This document shows positions 26,688 to 36,588 of a stretch of DNA of 64,000 nucleotides, piece by piece; within the stretch, counting starts at the first letter, position 1, and each line of letters opens with the position of its first letter. The stretch is from positions 682,001 through 746,000 of the forward strand of contig CAVZDD010000005.1 in NCBI GenBank assembly GCA_963773945.1. The letters run 5' to 3'. Both the position numbers and the translations under genes were made by a program. The notes beneath the pieces are model-generated. The model was not told where the DNA came from. It worked only from the letters and a program-made list of their open reading frames with translations, and ran no database searches. This DNA is from JAKIWV01 sp963773945. Its GTDB lineage: Archaea > Thermoplasmatota > Thermoplasmata > Lutacidiplasmatales > UBA184.

Positions 26688-28709
26688 TCACCCAGGTGGC
26701 CTTCTCAACACCCTGGCCCAAAAGGGACGTTTGGAGGGTCGAGTGGGTTCCGATGGCGTCGAGGATTCTCTCCTGGGCCAATCATTACGAGGAATCCATG
26801 CGAAGAGCGATGCGGGGTTCTGAACAATCAGGCTCTTGCCTGCTCGCTTATGCTTGATCTCTTGAGGGAGATGACCTTCGTAGCGCGAGATTTCACGGGG
26901 CTCCAGGTCAGCGGCAAAGTCGATGACCGCCTCGTTTGCGTTCTCGTCGAGAGTGACCTTCCTGAGCCGTATGACACGCATCCACTCACTCCGTCCGGGA
27001 TCATGAATCAATTCAAGCGGCACGTCGAGAAAGAATGGAGGGAGGGGCCGTCCGGCGTGCTGGTAGAGTTGTTTGAGGACTACTCGAGCAAGCTTCAGCT
27101 GGTCATCCGCGAGGAACGCTTCACCGCCTAACTGCTGGAAGTATAGGTATGAAAACCATCTGAAGAAATGCGTTTCACGTGCTAACAGCGACGCGAGCCA
27201 ATCTTTGTTCACTTTACTTTCGGTGAAATGGACGTCAAAGTGAATGAGCTTCACCCGGGTCTTCGCCCACTCTTCAAGCGATTCTTCATTCGAAGTGATG
27301 ACCAGCTGGGGGAACACGATATCCGGCCGCCACTCAGTTTCCCAGTACGGTTTGACGACGCCTTCCAGCTTCCTTGCTCCCGGAACATCGTCGAAGACCA
27401 TCGGAAAGACCGTCTGCAGGTTTCGGATTGCCCTCACCTGAGTTTTCGTGAAGTGATTCTGGCCGTCGATAGGCTCGACGTTGTAGCCCGTGAGAAGCTT
27501 CAATGCGAACTTGACAAAGGCGGTCTTCCCATTCGATGAAGGACCCGTGACATAGAGCACCGCCGGGCCCCTTCGTGTTACTGCGCCATGCCGCTCCCTA
27601 GTTGCCTTCATTCGCTCGTTTGCAAATGGAGATGCGAGAATGTACAGCAGCGCCTCGAACATGCTCTGCTTAGCGAGCAGCGGGTTCTGGCTCGTTCCAA
27701 GCTCCACCGTGTTGATGTAATCCTCGATGTGGGCGAGCGCGTCATTGACGTCCGCGACGTTAGATAGAGGCGCAGTAAGCTCCTCTACTACTCCGCGGAC
27801 ATTCGCCCGCACTACCCGCTTCTCCAAGTCGAGGCGCATCAAGGGGACGTGCCATCTTTCCTGGACAAACTTTCCTAGCTCTCGGCCATTTGACCGGATT
27901 CCATCACTCGCGCGGTCAGGACTGAGCTGGCTGAACGCGGTCAGCAGCTTCTTCTCGGTCTTGACGCTCTTGGGCACATCGACAACGATTATCGGAACGG
28001 TGTTACGCTCGGGATCGAGTGCCTTCGTGGTGATCTCCGCGAAGATCGCAGTCGTTTCGAGGTCCTCCTCGACCTCAGGGTTCCGGTTCAGCCAGGCTTC
28101 GACTATCTCGGACTGAGGACGATTCTGGTCAACCCTCTCTTTCAATTCCGAGACGAGGTCACCCATGAAGAGATCGCAATTCTTTCGGGTGTCCGTTTCG
28201 TACTTGGCGAACAGGTTTCCGATGAAAGGATCCCCCTCTGGGAGGTCCCACACCATCATCATGTTAGCCTGGCGGCCCCGCCGAGCGCTTTCTGTGAGGT
28301 TTGCCGCTCCGAAAATGATACGCGTCTGGCCGGGTTTCAACAGAATATACAGCTTTGAGTGATCAGGCATCCTCTTCGGGAAGAACAGTCGAAGTCTCCC
28401 AGTGGAGACGAACTCCGCGAGGCGAGTGACTGTCTCGATATCTTTCCCCTTGAGCTCCCGCTTGTAAGACTCGCCAAAATCGTCTCCGACAACGAGTTCG
28501 ATCTCTTCGTAGCCGTTCGCGAAGAGTTCCTCGACCAAACTCAGCGAGGCGACATAGCTCACGCCGACGAGTCTCTTGAATCCGGGTTCGAAAAGCAGGG
28601 CGTCGGATTGCCGCTTCGAACGGATGACAATGATTTCAGGTGTGGGAAGGGAATCCGCCCTCGGGAGTATCGTCGTTTGTTGGAATCGGGTCGATTCTTC
28701 CGCAGCCAT
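26688..28709 (-). CDS. Phospholipase D-like nuclease fused to a P-loop ATPase
   Basis: A 673-residue fusion. The N-terminal ~200 residues form a PLD-family domain with the HxK signature (H117, K119 in PDHSKLYILL) and the following GAANLTESARRG loop, as in PLD nucleases of restriction systems. The C-terminal half is a P-loop NTPase with Walker A GPSSNGKTAF (389-398) and Walker B FPMVFDD (D440, D441), then VVKPYWE, LVITSNEE and a helical lid, reminiscent of SF3/AAA+ helicases. A nucleic-acid-cleaving, ATP-driven defence or replication role is likely. The chosen ATG has an AAGGA site 5 nt upstream; an in-frame ATG 25 codons earlier also exists. No partner gene is adjacent; an insertion sequence lies about 130 nt upstream of its start. 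Confidence 0.72.
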   Translation of the reverse strand: MAAEESTRFQQTTILPRADSLPTPEIIVIRSKRQSDALLFEPGFKRLVGVSYVASLSLVEELFANGYEEIELVVGDDFGESYKRELKGKDIETVTRLAEFVSTGRLRLFFPKRMPDHSKLYILLKPGQTRIIFGAANLTESARRGRQANMMMVWDLPEGDPFIGNLFAKYETDTRKNCDLFMGDLVSELKERVDQNRPQSEIVEAWLNRNPEVEEDLETTAIFAEITTKALDPERNTVPIIVVDVPKSVKTEKKLLTAFSQLSPDRASDGIRSNGRELGKFVQERWHVPLMRLDLEKRVVRANVRGVVEELTAPLSNVADVNDALAHIEDYINTVELGTSQNPLLAKQSMFEALLYILASPFANERMKATRERHGAVTRRGPAVLYVTGPSSNGKTAFVKFALKLLTGYNVEPIDGQNHFTKTQVRAIRNLQTVFPMVFDDVPGARKLEGVVKPYWETEWRPDIVFPQLVITSNEESLEEWAKTRVKLIHFDVHFTESKVNKDWLASLLARETHFFRWFSYLYFQQLGGEAFLADDQLKLARVVLKQLYQHAGRPLPPFFLDVPLELIHDPGRSEWMRVIRLRKVTLDENANEAVIDFAADLEPREISRYEGHLPQEIKHKRAGKSLIVQNPASLFAWIPRNDWPRRESSTPSEPTRPSKRPFWARVLRRPPG

Positions 28710-28841
28710 GGAATCCTTTTCGTGGGCCTCGCCTTCGACTTGAGTATCTGGGCCGCCGGTCCTTCTTCGCGGTATTAGAGCCATACCGACTTGTCGTATG
28801 CCCTTTTCCGGGTCATTGTCGCGATGCTGTTCGACGACTTA

Positions 28842-30049
28842 GAGCCTATCCAGAAACCTGCCTTCGAGTGGACGCCGCGTTTGACCTACTGGGCGGCCGA
28901 GCTTCCTGAGTGCTCAGCCGACCCGGGTTCCCGGAGCGTTCAATCTTCCCGAATCTCTCTGGATTCGAGTACCTCGAATCCTACCGCGACGCGTGCCGTC
29001 CCCTCGAGGTGGTCGACCACGAGCAGATGACCGTCGGTGCTTGGCGGGCTTCCTTTGCGCCCTTCGGACCGGCGTTCAATGGGGCGCGCTCCCTCGGTGC
29101 TTCGGCGCCAAGAGCACCGTTCACGATCGGTTTCAGGAGTGGTGCGCCGGCGGGCTCTTCCAGCGGCTGTGGACCGAGGCGCTCCTCGCCTACGATAGCA
29201 AGACCGGGGTACGCTGGGCGTGGTAGTCGATGGATGGCACGATGACGAAGGCCCCTCTCGGGGGAGAGCGGACGGGCCCGAACCCGATAGACCGAGGAAA
29301 GTCCGGGGTCAAGCGGAACCTCTTGACCGACGGGCGCGCCGTCCCGCTGGGAGTCGTCGTCGCCCCCGCCAATCGAAACGACGGCAAATTGGTCGAGGGA
29401 ACGCTGGAGGCCCGGCCCTTGGTCCGCCCCGCGGGACCCGTCAGCGGATCTGTCTCGACAAAGGATACGACTTCCCCGAGGTCGAAGAGGTCGTCGAGGC
29501 CTATTGGTTCGAGAGCCACATACGACGGCGAGGAGAGACGGCGGAGGGCCGACGCGAGCTCCTCCGAGCTCGCGCGCGCCGCTGGGTAGTGGAGAGGACT
29601 CATTCGTGGATGAACCGATTCCGTCGGCTCCTCATTCGGTGGGAGAAGAAGGTCGCGAACTACCTCGCGCTGGTCCACTTGGCGTGTGGGTGGATCACGC
29701 TGCGGACCGCCCGACCGCTATGAACGGCCGCCTCATTCCTCCCACGGACTCGTGACGGGGAAGAGGGCAAAGCGACCGGGCAAGCCCCTCGTGCCACCGA
29801 GAGGGAATGCATTCCCAATCGTGTGCGTCACGGACGATTGCGACGCCCACACGATGCTGGTTCATCCGAGGGAACGCCCCGTTTGAGGCAGGGATGTTTC
29901 TCGAGCTCGGGTGGGTGGCGATGTCCGAGCCTGGCGAGCGTACAATCTCGTACAGCTGCCCAAGTGCATCGCGATGACCATCGTCGAGGTCGACGAGGAG
30001 ATGGCCTCAACTCGGCGACCCGTCAGGCCCCAGGTTACCGGATAGGCTC
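28842..30049 (+). mobile_element. IS5-family insertion sequence (about 1208 bp)
   Basis: Imperfect terminal inverted repeats GAGCCTATCCAGAAACCTG (left) and GAGCCTATCCGGTAACCTG (right, reverse complement) match at 17 of 19 positions. They are flanked by a 3-bp target duplication TTA at 28839-28841 and 30050-30052. Inside lies a broken transposase gene in plus orientation. Ends, TSD and length fit the IS5 family (IS427/ISL2-like groups). Roughly 320 nt after the transposase remnant carry no recognised gene. Confidence 0.85.
28910..29723 (+). pseudogene. IS5-type DDE transposase, inactivated
   Basis: Transposase homology is spread over three frames. PLEVVDHEQMTVGAWR lies in the first; LRTGVQWGALPRCFGAKSTV, HDRFQEWCAGGLFQRLW, TMTKAPLGGERTGPNPIDRG and KSGVKRNLLTDGRAVPLGVV in the second; ICLDKGYDFPEVEEVVEAYW and RRWVVERTHSWMNRFRRLLI (the last catalytic E) in the third. 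In the second frame a TAG at 29224 replaces an expected glutamine codon just before the SMDGT motif holding the first catalytic D. With two frameshifts and one nonsense codon the element cannot move by itself unless supplied in trans. Confidence 0.82.
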
Positions 30050-30409
30050 TTAGAGGACATGTCGTCTGAAATCAGAGCTCTACGATTACTACCGTGGGTC
30101 AACTTTCCATGCCCTTGCCCCACAGGCGTTGGCCGATTCCTGACCAAGCTCGTCCGCCAGTTACTATGCGACCGGATTCTGACCAACCTCCCGGCGAGCA
30201 TGTCGGCCCCGGGGGGCATGAGGGGGTGTCGTTTCGAAGGCCTCGGCTCGTTCCCTCTGGTAGTGGGCTGAGTTGAACCCGAACCCCCTGCCTGGTCTAG
30301 ACAGGAGGAGTGCGGCGGGAGAGCTGTAAGCCCCAGCGCACCGCTGTACAACCCAGGTCCGGAGCCCTCGCCCGCACCTATCGGGCGAGTTTCGAGCCCG
30401 GTATCTGGG
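30050..30409. other. Non-coding spacer after the insertion sequence
   Basis: About 360 nt between the IS right end and the PD-(D/E)xK gene. No reading frame with a plausible start or composition, no RNA gene and no strong hairpin were seen. It may be the 3' flank that the IS separated from other island DNA. Confidence 0.4.
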
Positions 30410-31863
30410 CTAAGCAAGACCCGTCGGTGCGCGTGAGTATTTTTCGCCGAACAGTCGTTGGAGCTTAGTTGACAAATATCCAGGAGTGCGATCCTTCATC
30501 TGAGGGTATTCTTCGCGGTCATGCACGTACCTCCAGAATGAATCAACGACCGGCTTCGAGACCAGTCGGAGCGGCCCAAGAGCGAATTCCCTTTCCATAG
30601 CGCCAACACCGTCCCAATTTACGGCACCGCCGGCCAGTAACAGCAACTTGATCGGATCCTGTGCAACGTCATACTTGTGCCAGTAACTCGGGTCGTCCCA
30701 AGCCCGTTCGAAGAGGTCCCGCATCCCTTCGAAACTGAGGGTACAACCGTGGACCTTACACCCTCAGAGAGGAAGTAGTCCCGTGCCGATCGGAGATGGT
30801 TGACTTGGAGGGGGTCAGTCCGCGTCAGGACAATCTCACCATAGAACGTCCATCCGTCCAGCGGCGTCCGATATTCGGCTTGGACAGTGGAAATGTAACG
30901 GAACGCCTTGTCCCGTTCGGAAACGTCGAAGGCGAAACCTTGTTCGCTAGACTTGACGTCCACAATCCAGAAACCGTCTGGAAGCAGTAGAAGCCCGTCA
31001 GGTAGGTAGCCGGGTGCGTTGACATGCTCGGAGACTCCGATTGTCATCATCAGCCTGAGCGCCGGAGCTTCGAATCTCCGGCCGCCGCTCTTGGCGAGCT
31101 CATCAATCTCATCAGGCACGACTGGCGACAGCCGGCCCCGGGACTTGGCTGGCCCGCCGAGCACCTGAGCAAACGCTGACACTCTCGTGGATAAGTCGGC
31201 CCGAAATGTCGGGAAGCCTGCGATCTGAACCAGGGTCTCGGCCTGAGGCAACGAATCAGCTGACACGCAGAGCAAAGGAATGCTGGCGGCTACGAGAGAA
31301 AGGATTCGCTCTGTTTCCTCCGAGATGCCGGGGCAGACTACCAGTCCGTTGAATCCCATTTCGAGCGCCAAGCCCCAGAGCTCTCGTAGGGGCCTCGGCT
31401 TCAATTCACCCTTCGCAAGGAAGACCTCAATCTGAGCATCCGACGCACTGGAGAACCTCCCGATGTAGTGGAATCCTTCGACTGGAGGGGGACGGAACTG
31501 GTCATCCCCCCGGCAAATTTTGGCCGTCGCCAGCGTCGATACAATCTCGGTAACCAGCGTCTGGAAACTCGGCTCGTAGGTGTATCGCTCGACCCGAAAT
31601 TCCGTTCTCGTGTCGATGTGCGTCCCGCAGTTACCGCAGACTAGCACACTGTCTCGGTTGACCAGTTCATACTGGCGACCACAGTTCGGGCACTTGAGAT
31701 CAAACAGTATCGCTGCCTTCACCCATCCTGTCTCAACCAAGCGCCGGAGTGCAGCGCCTTCCCCCTCGGCACTGAAATTCCGGATAGAACTTGACCGAGC
31801 GGATGACCCGACATTCCAGACTCGCAGGAACAAGCTGTCCTGAAGGGGGTTCGAGGAATTCAT
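30410..31863 (-). pseudogene. Zinc-ribbon PD-(D/E)xK nuclease, frameshifted near the C-terminus
   Basis: About 480 residues if the shift is repaired. An N-terminal winged-helix-like part is followed by a zinc ribbon (LKCPNCGRQYEL, LVCGNCGTHID), a mixed alpha/beta middle and a restriction-like PD-(D/E)xK core: PDGLLLLPDGFWIVDVKSSE provides the D and D-x-K catalytic residues. Near 30738 the frame changes after VRSTVVP, and the protein continues as SFEGMRDLFERAWDDPSYWH to the stop at 30410. Its ATG overlaps the stop of the upstream gene (ATGA). As last gene of a three-gene operon it is the likely cutting component of a restriction or defence system. Confidence 0.7.
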
Positions 31864-33023
31864 TCCGGGAGAGGCGGGAGTTTCCCGCCTCTAATCATCC
31901 TGTAGATTAGTCTCTTGACTGGGTAGGGGGGAGGAGGGCGGAACGTCACCTCGGCCTGCTTCCCACGCTGGCCCACGGTGCTCTCATTAGTAATGCCATC
32001 GTGAGTGAACCTTACCCTCGCTTCCCATGAAACAACCGAGGTAGTAAGATCGATTCCCTTGTCGGTCACGAGCTGCCTAACGGTGTCACTGAGATCGGTT
32101 CCCCTCACCCTGACTGTGGGTGAACCAGTTAGTTGCACACCCTCTGCCTCAATGCTCCTGAGAGTGAGAGTGTCTATTGTAACCTCGCGGTCACCAGAGT
32201 CCGTGCTATCCCCATCTCCGAAGGTCTCGCCCTTCCGCACGGGACGGTACGCATCTTCCCGGCTAAGGGCGCTGAGCCCAGCGGCCTTTACGATTCCGTC
32301 CAGTAGGCTCCGCTGTCGCGTGCGGACCTCTAACGCTCTCGACTGGGGGTAGTATGTGATGACCGCCCAATGGAGCGGGCTATCCCAATGAATCCGATCG
32401 AACTCCGTGACACGTTTTCGGTCCCCCTCGTGCTTAACGTACAGCGTCACTGCCTCGTCCCTTCTGAGCGTCTCAACCCGGTCTAAGCTCAGCCTCCTTC
32501 CGGCGAATTCGGGAATGTTCCTCAACCGTCGCTCAAAATCTGATTTGAACTTGCTCGAAGTGAGTCTCTGTTTCGCGAAGGACTTGTCAGTTATGAATGG
32601 TCTCGCCGATTGAAAGCCACCAGTGAGGGAACGGTAACGCGAGGCTACCAAGAAGTCCGGATTCTTCAAGTAAAGGGCAAGGACTAGCAATCTCCTTGAC
32701 AGATCTTCGGCCGCCAATCCCGCTAGCTCGACTGATGGAAGCAGGGCACTTCGGGGAACTTCTCTTGAATAACGGTCCAGGAGGGTTAGCAGTCTAGCGG
32801 TCCGTGGGGCATTCCTAAGGATGAGCCCGGGGATCGACCGTCTTGGGATGTCCGCCGGAAGGGTGATTTCGCCTGTAGCCGCGGTTACGGCACGATACGC
32901 ATCAGTCGTCCAGCCTGTAACTCCCTTCTGTTGCTTGGGGCCAGCGCGGGTACCTAGAATCTGCTTTACGTCGAATCCAATGTCCTCCCAGAATGAAACG
33001 GAAGGGGGAACAGCCTCGCTCAT
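31860..33023 (-). CDS. Uncharacterised 387-residue protein in nuclease operon
   Basis: No family recognised. The N-terminal two-thirds are helical and basic (RSIPGLILRNAPRTARLLTL, AEDLSRRLLVLALYLKNPDF, KSDFERRLRNIPEFAGRRLS). The C-terminal third is beta-rich (EVTIDTLTLRSIEAEGVQLT, VVSWEARVRFTHDGITNEST, AEVTFRPPPPYPVKRLIYRM). No membrane segment or signal peptide. It begins 10 nt after the 110-residue gene and ends overlapping the nuclease ATG, so all three are translated together. A target-recognition or regulatory subunit for the nuclease is plausible from context alone. Confidence 0.65.
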   Translation of the reverse strand: MSEAVPPSVSFWEDIGFDVKQILGTRAGPKQQKGVTGWTTDAYRAVTAATGEITLPADIPRRSIPGLILRNAPRTARLLTLLDRYSREVPRSALLPSVELAGLAAEDLSRRLLVLALYLKNPDFLVASRYRSLTGGFQSARPFITDKSFAKQRLTSSKFKSDFERRLRNIPEFAGRRLSLDRVETLRRDEAVTLYVKHEGDRKRVTEFDRIHWDSPLHWAVITYYPQSRALEVRTRQRSLLDGIVKAAGLSALSREDAYRPVRKGETFGDGDSTDSGDREVTIDTLTLRSIEAEGVQLTGSPTVRVRGTDLSDTVRQLVTDKGIDLTTSVVSWEARVRFTHDGITNESTVGQRGKQAEVTFRPPPPYPVKRLIYRMIRGGKLPPLPE

Positions 33024-33033
33024 GCACCCGTCC

Positions 33034-33366
33034 CTACTCCGATCTTGCGCCCGTCGAACTCATGAGAAATTGATCCAAGACCTGGATTAATGTGGCCGCG
33101 TGCTTCCTGGGCAAGTAGAATCTCTGTTCGTGCCACCACTTGCCCTTCTTCGTTAGTCGCCATCCGTACAGTCGCAACTGGATCCCCGCCTGCGTCTGGA
33201 CGAGGACTACCGCCTTCTGGTACCGCCCGCCCACCCGTGAGAGGGTTCGCCCGCCAATGAACCGCAGGCTGCCCCATTTCTCAGGAAAGTTTCCAGCAGG
33301 CTCAGGAAACTCGGCCCGCAGGCGTGGCGGAATTTTCAGGGCCTTCAGCTTCCGTCTTTTCTGCAT
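33034..33366 (-). CDS. Small basic protein, first gene of nuclease operon
   Basis: 110 residues starting at MQKRRKLKALKIPPRL; an in-frame extension upstream to 33450 is less likely. The C-terminal part (KAVVLVQTQAGIQLRLYGW, KKGKWWHEQRFYLPRKHAAT, LIQVLDQFL) has a beta-beta-beta-beta-alpha rhythm that recalls small single-stranded nucleic-acid-binding folds such as PC4, but this is only a shape resemblance. It lies 10 nt upstream of the 387-residue gene and diverges from the PHP-SMC gene. Confidence 0.55.
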   Translation of the reverse strand: MQKRRKLKALKIPPRLRAEFPEPAGNFPEKWGSLRFIGGRTLSRVGGRYQKAVVLVQTQAGIQLRLYGWRLTKKGKWWHEQRFYLPRKHAATLIQVLDQFLMSSTGARSE

Positions 33367-33746
33367 CTCTGAGCCCGTTCCTCGACCCCAGCTGGAGGTG
33401 TTCCGCACGTAGAGTAGCGTCGGCAGACCTAAAGACCCCTCCGCAGCCAACTCATCTCCGCGATCAAACCGTTCCTCGCATTGAGACCAGCCGAGTCAGG
33501 GGCTCCCACCGAGGGTCAGGGTGACATGGTCAAAGCGACGGGATGGATTGGGTTTTCCGAAATCGGTGAGACGGGCTCAGCCTATCGCTCTTACGTTGGC
33601 CGGCAGCAACGGGGTCGGTGGAGGAAGCATGAACTCGTAAAGGGAGTCAGGTGCAATCCCCTTTGCAAATCCCCCGCGGTCGGCTCTACTCACCAGGGGA
33701 GCAATGTTGCGCCTGAGCGAGAACATGCCCTCTGACGCAGACTGTC
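33367..33746. other. Divergent intergenic region
   Basis: About 380 nt between the divergent nuclease operon and the TrlF-like gene. It must hold both promoters. No clear TATA box, repeat or RNA gene could be fixed by eye. Confidence 0.35.
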
Positions 33747-36588
33747 ATGGATAACAACGAAGTGCAAGGGCGTAGTCAGGTTGGCGAGGAATACGCCCCT
33801 GGATGCGCGCGCAGTCGTGACGCGCTCGATTCACTCCGCCGTGAACTTAAACTCTCCCACGGGCTCCGGGGGGCGAAGTACGTGGCCGCCCCGAAACCTT
33901 CTCCAACAGAATTCGCCCTTACTCTTCCTAATGGGGCCAGGTTCTACAAGTGTGCCCTACAGGTCAATCCCTTTGACTATCTCCAACGGAATCACAAACC
34001 GTTACCCACCGACGACGAATCGACATACAACGCCCAATTCGCGGCCCGACTAAAATCTGAAAAGATAGAGGTATTGGCCGTCGCTGATCACTATAGAATC
34101 CGAGCCTCAAGGACTCTCATCTCCTCGGCACTAAGAACCGGCGCTGTGGTTTTCGCCGGATTCGAGGCCGTAACAAAAGACGGAGTTCATTTCGTCTGTA
34201 TCCTCGACCCGATAGGCTCCTCGCCGAAGGAACTTGAGGACGCTTGCGCAAAGGTACAGGCCAAGATAAGCGACTGCGGAATCCATGATGAATCTGAGGT
34301 TTCGCCAATCGGGAAGTACGATTCGTCGGAGTTCCTCGCCGAATGTCGAAGATGGGGCGCACTTACCTTCGCGGCGCACGTCACGGAAGGTGGAGGCTTG
34401 CTTCGGGTCCTCAAGGGTTTGCCTCGAGTGGCCGTTTGGACTCACAAGGATCTGTTGGCGTGTTCGATCCCCAGCTCCGTTTCAGCCCTACCAGTCGAGT
34501 ACCGGTCGATTGTAGAGAACCAAGATGCAGCTCACAGGAGACCGCGAGCCGTCGCAGTGTTAAATTCCCAAGATGCAAATGGTCCTGGAGAATCTAGCTA
34601 ACCCCTCGTGTTCATGTTGGATTAAAATGTCTGCCGTTTCGCTGGAGGGGCTCCGGCAAGCCTTCTTGGACCCGGAGTCTAGGATCAGATTAGCCACGGA
34701 TCTCAAACCCGAGAGTCACACAGAGTTCGTTGCGATTGCTTGGGAAGGGGGCTTCCTGAACGGACAAGCCGTCCATCTTAACGAAAACCTCAACGTGCTT
34801 GTCGGAGGAAGGGGCACAGGGAAGTCCACAGTTATCGAGAGTATTCGCTATGTCCTCGGAAAGGAGCCCCTCGGCGAAGATGCCACGAAAGTCCACGAAG
34901 GGATCGTAAACAATGTGCTCCGAAGTGGCACGAAGATTAGCCTGTTAGTCCGTTCGTACAGTCCTGACCTCCGGGAGTATCTGATCGAACGCGTGGTACC
35001 CGATCCGCCTGTAGTGAAAGACCGCTTTGGCAACAGACTCGCGCTGTCACCGAGCGACGTAGTGCCCAGCGCCGAGATCTACGGGCAACACGAGATTGCA
35101 GAGATCGCAAAGGATCCGGCCCAAGTCGCGAAGTTGCTTGACCGACTCCGTTCTCCGGCCGAACGTGATGACAGTGCCCGTGAGTCAACAAGACGTGACC
35201 TAGAGCAGTCGAGGATCCTGATCACAGCCCTCCGCCAGGAGCTTGCAAACATCGATGAAAATCTCTCTCAGCTGCCAAGGTTGCAAGAGAAGCTCAGACG
35301 GTTTCAGGAAGCAGGTGTTGAGGCTCGCCTCAAAGAAATGGCATTGCTTACTCGTGAGGACGCCCTGCTCAAGGAATCAGAAGAGAAAGTCCGAACCTTC
35401 CGACGAGCTCACGATGACCTCTTCAAGGCGCTTCCGATTGACATCTCCTTCCTTGATGACAAGAACCTCAAGGAGCTTCCAAATGTCAGCCTCCTACGGA
35501 GTGCACGGGCGGAACTGGACCGGCTGAATGTGCGCCTTTCGGAACTGGCCTCCCAGTACAAGCGCGCCCTCGACGAGTCGACAAGCACCCTCCGCGAACT
35601 GAGAGCTAGCTGGAAAATCGAACTCGGAAAGAGCAAGGCGTCATACGAAGCGATTTTGCGCGAGCTCCAAGAGTCTCACGTCGACGGAAAGGAATTCATC
35701 GATCTTAGGGGTCGAATCGAGGCACTACTCCCGGTTTCCCAGCGGCGATTGGCACTTCTTCGCGAGCTGGAACAGGCGGAATCCCGTCGCCAGGTGCTCC
35801 TTGAACTTTGGGATGGATTTCGGACCGAAGACTTCCGAGGGTTGAGTGAGGCAAGCGCAAGAGTTGGGCAGGAGCTCGCACGTAAGGTGAAGATCGATGT
35901 TGGGTTCTCTGGAAACCGGAAGCCCCTACTCGATCTTCTGCGCGAACGAGTTTCCGGCCGACTCGGGGAAACACTCGAGGTGCTTGCCAAGCTCGAATCC
36001 CTATCGGTTAGGGAGTTCGTGACAACCCTTAGGGCGGGGGCGGATGACCTGGTCAAGAAGTATTCGATTCCGCCGGCTCAGGCGGAGCGACTTGTGAAGG
36101 AATCGCAAGCCCTTTCTTTGGAACTGGAGGAAATCCAGCTCCCGCACACTGTCGACCTGTTCCTCAACGTTGCCGATTTTCAGGGTTCTCCTACTTGGAA
36201 GCGACTCAATGACTTGTCTACGGGCCAGAAGGCTACCGCAATTCTACTCCTCTTGCTCCTCGAATCACGGGCACCCCTTGTAGTTGACCAGCCCGAAGAC
36301 GACCTAGACAACCGATTCATCAGCGATAGTGTGGTCCCGAAGATTCGGGAGGAGAAGCGAAGGCGACAGTTTGTTTTTGCGACCCACAACGCCAACATCC
36401 CTGTTCTTGGAGATTCCGAACTGATTGTCGGGCTCACGGCTGTGGGCGACGCCATCAGTGGAGGTGTGACAATCAGCCGGAGACACATGGGGTCCATCGA
36501 TAGTCGGGAAATCCAGGCGCTAGTTGAAGAGATACTTGAGGGCGGGCAAGAGGCATTTGAAATGAGACGGCTGAAGTACGGTTTCTAG
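33747..36588 (+). pseudogene. TrlF-like PHP-SMC ATPase, split by one frameshift
   Basis: Two reading frames form one protein of about 945 residues. The first (284 residues) is a PHP-type phosphoesterase domain (VLAVADHYRI, VVFAGFEAVTKDGVHFVCIL, WGALTFAAHVTEGGG). The second is an SMC/RecF-like ATPase: Walker A VGGRGTGKST, a long coiled coil (about 180-420), signature LSTGQKATAILLLLLLES, Walker B LVVDQPEDDLDN and FVFATHNANIPVLGD. The linker (WIKMSAVSLEGLRQAFLDPE) is intact, but the frame changes near 34590 after SQDANGP. Single-chain proteins of this design (TrlF family, name from memory) occur in defence islands. A true split would leave an ATG at 34573 for the ATPase part. Confidence 0.75.
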
